A stretch of 64,000 bases of DNA, from positions 1 to 64,000 of the forward strand of contig JAIPMN010000761.1 of NCBI GenBank assembly GCA_020650975.1. The letters run 5' to 3'. Origin of the DNA: Apostichopus californicus. Lineage: Eukaryota; Echinodermata; Holothuroidea; Aspidochirotida; Stichopodidae. Numbering within the stretch: position 1 is the first letter of the stretch; every line of letters begins with the position of its first letter. The translations under genes and the position numbers were made by a program. The notes beneath the pieces were generated by a model. The model was not told the origin of the DNA. It worked only from the letters and a program-made list of their open reading frames with translations, and ran no database searches. Positions 8,601-17,801 of this stretch are shown one piece after another.

Positions 8601-11060
8601 ATAAAGTCAGAGATAATCTGAGAATTTAAAATGTATCAATTATTTTCTTGGAATTCTTACCTCATTGCTATCAACCATTTCAGTTTTCACTGGGACATTT
8701 GGTATGTGATACTGCTCCAACACTGCTGGGATGCGAGGATTTGGCCAGACACCTGCATCTGTAGATGGATAGATATTTACAAAAGTAAGCCACATACCTT
8801 TGTGGTATTTAGTCAATATTATTATGATCTTTAATTGGTCAGGAATAAAATATCCACTGAACTATTATGTTACTTAGCCTGCTTATAATAATCAATGCCA
8901 TGGCTACTAGCTACGGTAGACAAGCTTCTTACCAGTCGGCTGTGAGACAAGGCTTTCGGTCTGCATGGGTTCATAGTGGGGCTCACTTGGTTTTGTTGAC
9001 GGCTGCGTGGTTTCCTTTTTCTGTATTGCCTCTGCCAGGTGGCCCTGACCTGCAGATTGCAGTGCACTTAGGAACGCTTTGTAGGCTTTTGGCCCTCTTG
9101 TCTCGATACTGTTCAGCAGAGCTTGATTTTGAGCCAGCTTCCCACCTTTGGCCTATGAAATCAAAAAATATGTTTGAATGATTTGAAGCATTGTTTAGCC
9201 AAACCAAAAACATTTCAAAGTAACTCACAACACCGATCCTTTAAAGGCATTTCTACATTCATCCATCAACAAAGTTCTATAAAGATCACAACAGCTGGAT
9301 TCCAGCATGCACAATGCTAACTTGTTTGTTATTTTACATCAAAGCAGATTCTCTCTATTCTAAGGTGAATAGACCTCACAGATTTATGGGGTCGTTCTCT
9401 GGATTTCACACACTGTCCCCAGTCCCTAGTGTACCCTGTGAAATAAACACCGTACTGAAGCCATTATAAGAAAAGCAAGTCGTATGATTGGGGAAATTCA
9501 GCCAACATTGGCCTTGTCCTACCAACAGTTTCTAGAGGTTAAACTAGACAAGATTATGCATGATGATGGCCACCCACTTCGTGTGCTTCTGGACAGGGCG
9601 GTGATCCCTCAAAGTGGTAGGATGTGGTTGCCATTGGCCAGTACAAATCAACACTCTTCCTCATTTATTCCACAATGTATAAAACTTCATAAATTCAATT
9701 TCCAACACTAGAGCTTGACTACTTGTAAGGACTGTTCCGGTCTCCTGCCTCCTGTCCATTGTATTGTTTTAGGATTGTTTGTAGATGTCTCTATAATTTT
9801 ATATAATTTTGTATACTGTTTTATACAAGCATTTATTTACCCTTTTTGGATTTAAAAAAGTTGATCTTATCTTAGGTTATATGTCTCCATATTTTAATTT
9901 CTGTATCTATCCCCAAATTGGCAGAAAGGACCTAAATAAATTAAAATGTCAATTTTATCAGTTTGGCCTTCCGTTGGTAGAAAGAGCTTGAATGTAACCA
10001 GTGATTGGTTACAATTAAAATCTGGATGGGGTGTTTTAATCCTGGGCAATTAACAATCATCCTTGAAACACAGAACCACCAAAAACACTGAGATGCCCCA
10101 AAAATTCCACCCTCCCTTCATATAGAGGGAGGTATTCACTTTTGAGGTCAACATGAGCAAGGTCAACATATCATATATCAATATCAACATATCAATATCA
10201 AGTACCAGATGTCCTATAAATAGTAAGATCACATTATACTATGCAGTACAACTGAAAATAGCAAGTAAATGTATAAGTTTGCACATTACTAACACAGAAA
10301 GGTTGACATCATTCCCACTGTTCCATGCTCACCACAAACAGCAGGAATAATTTCTGTGGAGATTTAACTTCCTTACCCAGAAGGTACTGCACTGCTGGGC
10401 ATCACATAGAGCTCATATAGAGTTGATTTTCATACATGAAACACCTTAAAATCTCTCTTTTGCATTTTTTGCAACTATGGCTCATGGTATTACAAAATGA
10501 TAAATTTCAAGAAACTATTTGTGAAAACATTCAACACTTTACATGACAATCATGAGAAAGCTACTGTTTTGATAAATTAAAGAATAATGGTAATTCCTTT
10601 TAAATCACCAATTGAAAGGTTTCATAACATCTTGATAGCAACTGTATTTGACAACATGAATCTACTTCAGTGGTAACTTGTTAAGATAATTCAAAATGCT
10701 GATGTACTTCCATGTTAAAAAATGAAAAGAAAAAAAACACTTGTTGAAAAGGGGAAAAAGGGACCCTGCCCCCCCCCCCCTCCCCCTGAATTGCATAAAG
10801 TCAGTTTGTCTTTAATTGACCTGAATGTGACAATTTATAAAATGTTTACTATGTTTAGCTTTCCTTCCATCTATATGTAAGTTATGTACAAACAATATTA
10901 AAGATTTATTGGGTTAGTTTTCTCTCACCTTGAATGTATCTACCATAAATGGTTCATATATTCCATCCTGAATCAGGGCAGGCATCACTTGCTCAAGTTC
11001 CAAATCTTTGCTCAAGATAACATAGTTGGCACGAATTGCTTTCCTGTGAAGGTCCTCCAT
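2542..11060 (-). CDS. CASP2: Caspase-2-like CARD caspase, complete coding region in 8 exon positions
   Basis: Cysteine protease of the caspase family (cleaves after Asp), expected to act in the cytosol or nucleus in apoptosis or stress signalling. Exons on the minus strand: 11060-10929, 9152-8933, 8758-8661, 6710-6543 or 6476-6309, 5161-4945, 4543-4328, 3459-3350, 2661-2542. All junctions are GT-AG and the phases agree, giving 426 residues with either alternative exon. The CARD covers about residues 1-90 (RGPKAYKAFLSALQ; GQGHLAEAI), closest in my memory to vertebrate caspase-2. p20 has S1 Arg176, catalytic His233 (LTHGVEGALYGVD) and Cys276 (QACRGERFDKGVE). p10 has ARSDMLIAYATVPG, SWRNSERGSWFIQ and a C-terminus TMLTKKLFFFPGY. 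The ATG at 11060 has a good context (AAAATGG) and lies just after a likely acceptor (exon start 11075), so a 5' UTR exon is expected upstream but was not found. An AATAAA on the minus strand at 1721-1716 could end the mRNA. Family assignment is strong; orthology to caspase-2 rather than another CARD caspase is likely but untested. Confidence 0.93.
3265..3352. repeat. 26-bp tandem repeat carrying copies of the exon 7 splice donor
   Basis: Four copies start at 3265, 3291, 3317 and 3343 (GTGATACCTTTACTAATGAT and so on). Read on the minus strand each contains AAAGGTATCA. The copy at 3343 overlaps the real 3' end of caspase exon 7 at 3350, and the other three lie 26, 52 and 78 bases downstream in the intron. 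Confidence 0.9.
3350..3459 (-). CDS. CASP2: Caspase exon 7: p10 substrate-binding segment
   Basis: 110 nt beginning after TTCTTTTCAG. It encodes YVSWRNSERGSWFIQALTEV and then EYGQSEDLLSMLTK. The SWRN motif carries the p10 Trp and Arg that line the S1-S4 pockets. The donor AAAG/GTATCA is part of a 26-bp tandem repeat running into the intron. Confidence 0.93.
4328..4543 (-). CDS. CASP2: Caspase exon 6: p20/p10 linker and start of p10
   Basis: 216 nt, phase 1 to 1. It starts ERFDKGVESTDASGAG, directly continuing QACRG, then gives an acidic intersubunit linker with several Asp residues that could be self-processing sites (ESTD, NGDQD, EAPD), then KVPARSDMLIAYATVPG, the first strand of p10. The donor is GTGAGT. 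Which Asp is cleaved cannot be told from sequence. Confidence 0.92.
4945..5161 (-). CDS. CASP2: Caspase exon 5: catalytic His and Cys of p20
   Basis: The acceptor CACCATGCAG leads into DMISYIRDFAKMNHSTFD, then LTHGVEGALYGVD with catalytic His233, and KPKIVILQACRG with nucleophile Cys276. 217 nt, ending in phase 1 at a GTAGGC donor. Both catalytic residues lie in this constant exon, so either version of exon 4 would yield an active-site-complete enzyme. Confidence 0.94.
5341..5705. mobile_element. hAT-type miniature element with perfect 8-bp target duplication
   Basis: 365 bp inserted in the caspase intron between exons 4b and 5. The ends are CAAGGGCGTAGGAA and, in reverse complement, CAGTGGCGTAGGAA (12 of 14 match). 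TTCTCCAC flanks it on both sides (5333-5340 and 5706-5713), an 8-bp duplication fitting the hAT preference nTnnnnAn. No transposase frame is present. Inside, a C-run/G-run stem follows the left end, and a short module (CACCAAATTGCATCT) occurs twice, 78 bp apart. Confidence 0.88.
5790..6072. repeat. 128-bp tandem duplication in caspase intron 4
   Basis: About 2.2 imperfect copies. The segment GTGACGCAGTTATAAGATAT at 5836 recurs as GTGACACAGTTATAAGATAT at 5964, and the flanking GGTAGCCTAAC / GGTAGCCTTAC also repeats. No coding content. Confidence 0.85.
6309..6476 (-). CDS. CASP2: Caspase exon 4b: start of p20, second alternative copy
   Basis: 168 nt, phase 0 to 0, 56 residues from VYSMGSEPRGLALIINN to NVDTKVNLTAL. 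It keeps the S1 Arg at exon position 26 (KTRQGTDVD) and is open throughout. The acceptor TCATGAG is weak but preceded by a long pyrimidine tract, and the donor is GTAAAG. Including both copies would stay in frame but would duplicate the first strand and helix of p20, which should not fold as a normal caspase. Alternative use of 4a or 4b is therefore the simplest reading. Confidence 0.9.
6543..6710 (-). CDS. CASP2: Caspase exon 4a: start of p20, first alternative copy
   Basis: 168 nt, phase 0 to 0, 56 residues from VYRMASNPRGLALIINN to NVDTKTNVKGQ. This is the first strand and helix of the caspase p20 fold. It includes Arg at exon position 26 (PERRGTEVD), which lines up with the S1-pocket Arg that binds the substrate Asp. 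The acceptor CACGAAAG is weak (AAAG rather than CAG) and the donor is GTAAAG. It is about 62% identical (35 of 56 residues) to exon 4b directly downstream. Confidence 0.9.
7000..8660. other. Caspase intron 3, nothing recognised
   Basis: The intron between exon 3 and exon 4a (8660-6711). AT-rich, with short open frames on both strands that match nothing I know. No further copies of exon 4 were seen here. Confidence 0.5.
8661..8758 (-). CDS. CASP2: Caspase exon 3: prodomain linker
   Basis: A 98-nt exon between CCATCTACAG and GTAAGAAT. It completes the split Asp118 codon and encodes about 32 residues (AGVWPNPRIPAVLEQYHIPN and onward, ending VDSNE) joining the CARD to the protease domain. There is no known domain here. 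It was found by phase matching and good splice sites rather than by similarity, so it is a little less certain than its neighbours. Confidence 0.75.
8933..9152 (-). CDS. CASP2: Caspase exon 2: C-terminal half of the CARD plus linker
   Basis: The acceptor TTTCATAG precedes GCCAAAGGT, and the donor is GTAAGA. Read in the phase set by exon 1 it gives AKGGKLAQNQALLNSIETRG and then PKAYKAFLSALQSAGQGHLA, the last three CARD helices with the family's typical RG-P-A turn. A Ser/Thr/Pro-rich linker follows. It is 220 nt long and ends in phase 1. The other two frames of this stretch stay open by chance but do not resemble anything. Confidence 0.88.
9433..9714 (+). mobile_element. LINE tail: end of a reverse-transcriptase ORF2, 5'-truncated
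   Basis: In one frame from about 9443, RTEAIIRKASRMIG is followed by HPLRVLLDRAVIPQSGRMWL, SSSFIPQCIKLHKF and a stop. This matches the usual C-terminal end of non-LTR retrotransposon ORF2 proteins (RTASRIIG..., HPL...PSGRR..., NSFIPQAI.LLN). An in-frame stop lies just upstream, so this is a dead fragment. It sits in caspase intron 1, antisense to the gene. Clade not assigned. Confidence 0.7.
9715..10928. other. Rest of caspase intron 1
   Basis: Possibly the LINE 3' UTR for the first 100 bases or so, then AT-rich sequence with a C-run at about 10768-10785. No exon found. Confidence 0.4.
10929..11060 (-). CDS. CASP2: Caspase exon 1: N-terminal half of the CARD
   Basis: Encodes residues 1-44, from MEDLHRKAIRANYVILSK to PFMVDTFK. 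The helical, charged pattern matches the first three CARD helices, which bind other CARDs in caspase-activating complexes. It ends in phase 0 at AAG followed by GTGAGA. A likely acceptor (ACTACAG) sits 15 bases upstream of the ATG, so the exon probably begins at 11075 with a short untranslated leader. Confidence 0.88.
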
Positions 11061-11075
11061 TTTGCTCCAGCTGGT

Positions 11076-14000
11076 CTGTAGTATTGAATTTGTTAGAGAA
11101 CACAAATGATAAACATAGGATACACGAGAAAGGTCAAGAAGAAAACATGAATATATGATGGGAAAAGAATAAAATCTGTTATACTTCTTGAATCATCATA
11201 CATCCCCCTACGCACCTCTCCATTTCTGGATTAAGAATAATGGAAATCAGTGATAGGATGGGTCTGGTTAATCTCTGGTTGAAGTCTTTTAATAGTATAT
11301 ATGTTGTGTAAGCAATGCCAACAAACAGCAATAGCAACAACATTTGAAGTTAAGCAGTTTGAATAGTATATATTGTATCATATAGTTGTGTCATGATACA
11401 CCTACAACTATGTGGATGATCAACAACTTGAGTACTTGCACACAATTATAATTAAATAGCAATGGAATGTCCCAAACTTTTATTCCGATTACATATATTC
11501 CATATAAAATTTACAAATTTAATTTTCGCATGAATTAGGCCTAGCCTATAGGCCTAAGCTTAAATTTTACTTGACATTTCCATGGCAACTCATTACAGAT
11601 TTTAGTGATGAAAGAAAACTTTTCACATTTCGGTTACTGATGTGTTCGATGATGAGACTATAATGTAACAGTAATTTAGGTAGCATAATAAATGAATAAA
11701 CAGACAAGAATAAAGTTCCAATAGAGACTATATTGTAAAGGCTTCATAATTTGACGCATCTTCGTATTTGACGCACCTTCAAATATTACTAGCAACAATA
11801 CAGCAGGCAACCTAAACTTTGCAGCCAAGCAGAGTTACATATTTGATGAGTTTCAATACATTTCAATGAATGGGGTGCTCAAATTATTATTTTCTTAAGC
11901 TTTTAACATCCTCTCCCCAGTTTTGCACATATTTTTGGCATTTGGAAATCTTACTTCCTAAAAATAACAAAAATTACCTCAATATGATACCACTACTCTC
12001 TGGGACCTGACCTGTCTGAGCTTAGAGGCTCAGAGCATAGTAAACAGCATCCAAAGTCAATGGATGTATACGTAGGCCTACACTACAGTTAGCTTTTCAA
12101 CGAATGTGTCAATTTAGGGGTATGAGGGAACTTGACACGGCAGACATTTTGTGGTCAATGTCTGCTCAATTGTATGTTGCGTAGGCACAGAACAATAAAT
12201 ATTTTGAGTTCATTACATTTCTGAGGAACCACACATATGAAAAATGCATAAAGTTGAATGATTTGGATTTTTCGTTGATAGACATTGTTAATCAAATCCT
12301 TAAGTGTGTAAATTATGAGGCCACTATGATTTATGTAAGTGTTATAATATAAAAAAAGATACTACTCAGGGTGATTCAAATAAAGGCCTACTTTACTACC
12401 TATCAACACTGCTCATGCATATGATACAGGGATAAGCTTGGGGAAAAAGAATTCCTTAGTACATATAAACTGGCAGGGACTAACTAGGTCTGTACTACCT
12501 ACTGAACAAATAAAACTTATCTTACACCAAGAAGAAGGCTTTAAGTTAGGCTAGGCATATCCATAGTAATAGCACTAGGCTAACTTATGCTAGAGTGGGG
12601 TAGCACAGCATGTATAGCCATAAGCTAAGTAAGTTAGCCTAACTTACCACCACTAAGTAACATAACTTACACCTCGGCTAGGATGTGAGTTGCTAAAAAG
12701 AAGGACTTAAGTAAGGCCTATCTATAGTAATAGTGCTAGGTCTTACTTAGGTTTGACTGGGTTAGGCCAAAAGGTAGGCTATGTAAGTTAGCCTAAGCCT
12801 AACTTATCACTAACGTAGTTAGAACTTACACCAATGTTAGGCTGTGAGTTGCTAGTCTAAGCCTATACTGTACTACATTTGACAACTTAGGCTACTGTAG
12901 CCTAGTAAGAAACATTCGTGTTCACATAACCCGGAAATATAAACTTTCGAAGAATCGCTCAGAAATTAGAACTTTACAATTACCGTATCCCAAATACCTT
13001 AACACCTTATTGAATCTTTGCAGGCATGTGTATCGCTAAATCTAAAGTTGCAGCAATTGTCTTATCTTGCTTTGTAACTTGGGTTTGGCTTGAGGGCAGA
13101 AGCTATGTACTAAAGTTACCCTTCGCATTGTAAGCCTAGCCTACATATGTGTACGTAAAGGCCCTTTCACTTTGGGGACGGGAAGTATATAGATATGTAT
13201 TCAACATTAGACTTCCACGAAAATAAATGTCAAACATTTTCAATGGTTTTAAGTATTCAGTAAATTTAGTAAATTGTTTGCACTCATCAACACCGGGGAG
13301 GAGGCGCCAGACCGATCCTGTGCTAAAGAAGGTCACTTATTCCCTGTTCCCCCGTCCCCATCCAAACTATCCTTGCTTTTCATAATTCGCATGATGGGAT
13401 AAGAGAGGGTGGGAGTTACAAAAAAGAACCTTGGGCCAGTATACCAGGCAAGGTGACAAGGTCCATATGGTTGCTAAATACGTTCACTTATCCATTGGGA
13501 TCTTAAACTTCATCATTTTGCCAGGTTCTGATTGATCATATAAATTTAAACGTACTTCATTCCTGAGGTTGATTTTCCCGCTAACTTGGAAAAGTTTTTT
13601 TAGACACTATTTACCAATTAATCTGCAACGCCTGCCACATATATTTTCTTGTATGAGGGTCTTTTTGTGTGAACGCTGTATGATTAACTATACACTCTAG
13701 ACATGAACACATTTCTACACTGCCAGTGTTTACACAAAGAATATAATGGTGTTAAGAAGCTATGCATGCTAATTGTGAAGCCTGAGGTCGATTTACGACC
13801 GTGGCAGGTCGATTACGTCATCACAAAACTTTCCTAGCTATAGCGTGCTATAATTGGAGCCAGTAAAGCAGATCTTTAAGTTGACTTTATCGAAATTAAT
13901 TTTCCAGAACTTCTTGTTCACCAGAATATTATACACTAGGCAGAGTCGTCCCGTCTCTACGGCTCTGCATGAATGGTTTGAAATGGTCTAGTCTAGACCG

Positions 14001-14220
14001 AAATTTGCAACCAATGCCAAATAAATAATAATTATAACTAATAACAACAACAACAATAAAAAAAAGGGAAGGCAGAAACCGGTGGGGTGTGAAGAGTATA
14101 GCCTGCAGAAGCATCTTCGTTTTATAGATGATATATTGTGGGCGGGATAGGGCAGTGGAAATTTTGTTTCAATTTTTGTTCAATTATTTCATCACACAAT
14201 TCGTCTTAAGCCGTAATTTC
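11076..14220. other. Spacer upstream of the caspase gene
   Basis: AT-rich DNA that should hold the caspase promoter and 5' UTR exon, but neither can be placed. CpG-containing sequence becomes commoner near 12.9-13.9 kb. Apart from the duplication at 12522-12850 nothing is recognised. Confidence 0.4.
12522..12850. repeat. About 159-bp imperfect tandem duplication
   Basis: Two diverged copies. GGATGTGAGTTGCTA at 12681 recurs as GGCTGTGAGTTGCTA at 12840, and CCATAGTAATAGCACTAGG near 12551 recurs as CTATAGTAATAGTGCTAGG near 12722. The sequence is rich in TAGGCCTAAG-like words, which also recur around 19.2-19.45 kb. Confidence 0.7.
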
Positions 14221-14229
14221 CATTACTTA

Positions 14230-14900
14230 TAGTTCTCTCTCTCGAGCAATACGAAATGTCTACATTTTATAACGAACTTCCGACGTTTTATTTTAACGAA
14301 CTTTGTCTTGTTCCTCGACACTTAACGATTTTTTGTTGAGATAACGATTTTTTTGGAGATAACGACTGTTTTAAAATAACCAGTTCTTACATGCCAAACG
14401 TCTTATTGTTTTATATTCAATTAACACGCGATTGTTTTCTGCGAGTTTGGACGGACGTGTTCTCGCAATTTCCATTGTTTTATTTAAGTGACTATTTTCT
14501 CTATAAGAACTGTGTCGCCACATTCCTTGAAATCTCGACTTTTCCATTCAAAATTTCAGCCGTTGTCAAAAATATAGCTCCTTTTAATCCAAGGATATCG
14601 ATTTGTAAACTTAAAAATACCGCTATAGCAAAAAATAGCAACAGATTATATATATTCTCGAAAGAACGTTTAATATTGCCATTTCCATATGTTCCTCGAA
14701 ATTTCGACTTTATTCAAAGACCTATCGAAATTCCGACGTTTTTCGAGTTGATGTGCTATCTCAAAATGTAATCTTTTTTATCATGTCCAAATTATGACCG
14801 TTTATATTACACGTGGGGCTTAAAGTTTCGTGTTGTGTCAAAATGTCGACTTCTCATGTCGATTGTCGAAATTTCGACTTGTTATGTTGATATCTGATCG
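14230..14900. repeat. Patch of degenerate TCGAAATTTCGACTT / GAGATAACGA repeats
   Basis: Words such as TTGAGATAACGATTTTTT (twice near 14336-14360), CTCGAAATTTCGACTTT (14695), ATCGAAATTCCGACGTTT (14725) and GTCGAAATTTCGACTTG (14866) recur. The core TCGAAATTTCGA is nearly palindromic. Probably a decayed interspersed or satellite repeat. The open frame across it has no protein-like features. Confidence 0.55.
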
Positions 14901-15476
14901 TTTAATTAATCGTTTTAATCCTATTATATTCGAGTACTTTTTCACAAACAATAAAGACGTACACAACTATAATACTAGACAGGTTGACAATATCCGTAGA
15001 CCAAGGCCTATTAATTCGTTACACACAGCGTACACTATCGTGCTAAAAACAACTGGAATAATCTGCAAAACTCTATCAAATCACATGTCTCTCCACTTTC
15101 ATTAAAAAAGAATCTAACTTTTCTTCGGTCCCCCTCCTTCTCCCCTTGTTCCCCCCCCCCCCCCATGACTCTTCCACGCTTTTTTCTACACACCATTCTG
15201 TCTTTGTCCTTTTCCAGTTTATTCCCTTCCCTTAATCCTCTCTTTGTCCCTCCACTGTTATCTCCTACCTCTCCTCTTCCCAAGTTGGTTTCTTTCTTTC
15301 TTCTCTCCATCCCTTGTCTACTAATCCCCTTACATCTATCTCTTTGTGTTCACCATGCTGTCTGTATTCTGTGCGTGTTTTTGTCCTTTCTGTTACTGTT
15401 ACTTGTCATTTAGCATTTGAAGAAGATCCTGCTAGGATCGAAACGTCAGGCCAACTTACTTTTACACACAAAAAAA
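14880..15476 (+). mobile_element. LINE 3' end: ORF2 tail plus 3' UTR
   Basis: The frame from about 14887 reads FFTNNKDVHNYNTRQVDNIR and stops near 15105. The VHNYNTR motif is typical of the C-terminus of non-LTR ORF2 proteins. A pyrimidine-rich 3' UTR follows, then TTTGAAGAAGATCCTGCTAG / GATCGAAACGTCAGGCC, a 3' hairpin motif common at the ends of invertebrate LINEs, and a short A-rich tail. 5'-truncated; the region expected to contain the WNSLP-like motif is degraded. Confidence 0.7.
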
Positions 15477-15486
15477 AGAATCTAAG

Positions 15487-17022
15487 CAGGGGCGGATCCA
15501 GGGGGGGGGGCCGGGGGGCCCGGGCCCCCCTTTTTGAAAATCCTGATTTTTTTTTTACCGCATTCGAGGGAAAGGGCCCCATGCGTGATGAAAAAATTAA
15601 AAGAAAAAAAATCATATGGAGTCTCGAAGTGTGAAAATTATTTGTATACAAAAATGTAGGTGTTGGGTAGGGTGAGCGGTACGGCACTTTGGAAATTTCA
15701 GGAAATACCGAGCCGATTCGGGAAATTTTGGATTCCATTTCGGGAAAAAGAAATTTTGAGTGTGGAAGCACTGAGCACGATGCACTTTTAACGTACGTTC
15801 GCGGCAGTCCGGATCAGTGGCGTCGTGCCCATTGGGGCCCGGGGGCACAGCCCCCCCAATTTTGTCAAAGGTGTCATAAAACTTTTCATAATTTAAAAAA
15901 AAGAAGTGTTTTCGAACAGTGTCAGCAACTGAATTTCTTGTAGGGCCTACGAGGAATGGGGCTTCTGTTGACTGCTTGGTCAATGGTTGTAAATTGTTGG
16001 TATTCAGTCAATCGAACAGTTAAATAATTACTGGTTGATAACTAATGAACCAAATGTGCCATCAACGCTGCATCGTTGAACAATATTATATATACATAGT
16101 CCCAGAGTAAGTGCAACCCGTTACCTTTGCCAAAGTCAGTCAATTTTCCATGAAAAAATGGCTAATTTTTTAATTGTTTTCTAAGCCTGTAACAAAGTTC
16201 GGAAAGTAAAGATAAATGTAGTGAACAGAGATTATGGGACTCCATGTGAACTTCTTCTTAAGCTATGCAATCAGTTCGCTAAAAGGTCCACCAGGATAAA
16301 TTTTCCTCATGATGTGATAGGTAGTTTTGAAAAAAATGAATAATAATAACGGCATAGCTTTTTCTTTACCCAGTCACCACTTCTCACAGGCATGGGCGGC
16401 GATCATGGATCAGCCAACACAAACATGTTTCGATTTCTTAAATTTTGGGCGCTTCTGGGAGACGAGGGATTGGTAAACTGAGGAATAAATGGCGATCACT
16501 TCCTTCGAGAATATTTCACAAAATAAAAAATTGTCGGAAATTTTGATCAATGTTAGGGGTGTTGCTTACTGCCATAAAGCACGGGAAGTGCCGTTTCCTG
16601 CAATCTGAGGGGTCTGCCAGACGAAAATTTTTCTTGTACGCTGCGCGCCAACCCGTGGTGGCGCTCCGCTTAGAGAGTCATCACCTGCTCACGGCCCCCC
16701 CCCCCAAAAAATTTATTTTCGCACGACGCCCCTGGTCCGGATCCAGTAAGCACGAAGCTAGCAGAGAGGGAAACGACTCGCAACTAGCTCGAAATTGCAA
16801 ATATATGCCCCGCATACCATGAATACATGATTTATTGGAAATAAATGTTACTCCAAACTTTCACGAAAAGTAGCACCAGATTGCACCGAGGACCTCCATA
16901 TTTTGTGAAATTTTCCGAAGGGGAGGGGGGCACCCACTCCCCTTAAACCCCTCCCTCAGGACGACGATTAGGCATTTCCCATCTGGGCCCCCCCCTTCGG
17001 CGAAATCCTGGATCCGCCACTG
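15487..17022. mobile_element. hAT-like short element interrupted by a second hAT element
   Basis: The ends are CAGGGGCGGATCCAGG and, in reverse complement at the right, CAGTGGCGGATCCAGG (15 of 16 match). Without the nested insert it is about 610 bp with no transposase. CTAAG abuts both ends, but a clean 8-bp duplication is not visible. It lies about 10 bp after the LINE A-tail. Its right half (16865-16960) shares a module with the element at 5341-5705. Confidence 0.75.
15815..16734. mobile_element. Nested hAT-type element with 8-bp target duplication
   Basis: 920 bp. The ends are CAGTGGCGTCGTGC and, in reverse complement, CAGGGGCGTCGTGC (13 of 14 match). It is flanked by GTCCGGAT at 15807-15814 and 16735-16742, fitting the hAT pattern nTnnnnAn. 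No long transposase frame. A GC-rich segment at 16600-16690 (GCGCGCCAACCCGTGGTGGC) contrasts with its AT-rich left half. Confidence 0.88.
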
Positions 17023-17527
17023 CTAAGTAAGGTATATTTAAATAAGTATTAACTCATATTCTTTGCATTGTTTACTATTTCTCTTTGTTTCTTCGTTTTC
17101 TGTTTTCTTATTCCTCGGAAGTGACTCTACAAGTTAAGCCTACTAAGGTTTTATAGATCACTTCCCGTCTTATTGTACAAATGACTTTTGTTAATTAATA
17201 TTACTTTGTCACTATTTCAACTTTAGTTCACTGAGGAAAAACAAATAAATGAAAATGAAGTGTCATAAGTAATGAAATATCGAAAGTAAAAAGTTCTACA
17301 GATTACATGATATTTGAAACGAAAACTTCATCATTTGATGACCTGGCACTCTTTTTGATAATGCAAATTAGGTTCCAACATGTATGGTCCAGTATATATA
17401 TTGCCATGGGGTGCTATCCCCCCCCCCCCCTTTCCCGTCCTCTTCCAATATGCGTATGAAGTAATTAAATCGTATACCGGGAACGCTAGAGGTTATTGTC
17501 TTAAGTTGCAGAAAATTTGCCAGTAGA

Positions 17528-17793
17528 CAGTGGCATACTAAGCGGGGGGGGGGGGGGGGGGGTCCACCCGGGTTACAGTCAGGGGTGCCATGCCGTAACC
17601 CCCCCCCCCAAAAATCTGTAAATATTTGTGTAATCGGTTCAAAGCTCTGCCAAGGATAACACGTACCATTTTGCATCTATAAGCCACCTAACATAAACAA
17701 AATCTCTCACCCCTCCCACAAGACTCTCCCTCTGCACGAGGTGGCACAAAGGAGGATCCGCCTCGGGTGCCAATTATTCTAGGTACGCCAATG
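17528..17793. mobile_element. Short hAT-like element
   Basis: 266 bp between CAGTGGCATACTAAG and the reverse complement of CATTGGCGTACCTAG. The flanks CCAGTAGA and CAAGTAGA agree at 7 of 8 bases. Inside are an 18-base G-run, a C-run and no coding content. The termini are diverged, so it is probably older than the elements at 5341 and 15815. Confidence 0.6.
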
Positions 17794-17801
17794 CAAGTAG
17801 A

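Noticed and set aside
8867-9228. Three overlapping open frames on both strands
   Set aside because: Only the frame fixed by caspase exon phases gives a CARD. The others are shadows of exon 2.
14391-14771. 126-codon plus-strand frame
   Set aside because: Lies in the TCGAAATTTCGAC repeat patch with no protein-like motif or splice sites.
15406-15983. Two open frames of 121 and 123 codons over the element at 15487-17022
   Set aside because: They run across element termini and G/C runs and show no transposase motifs.
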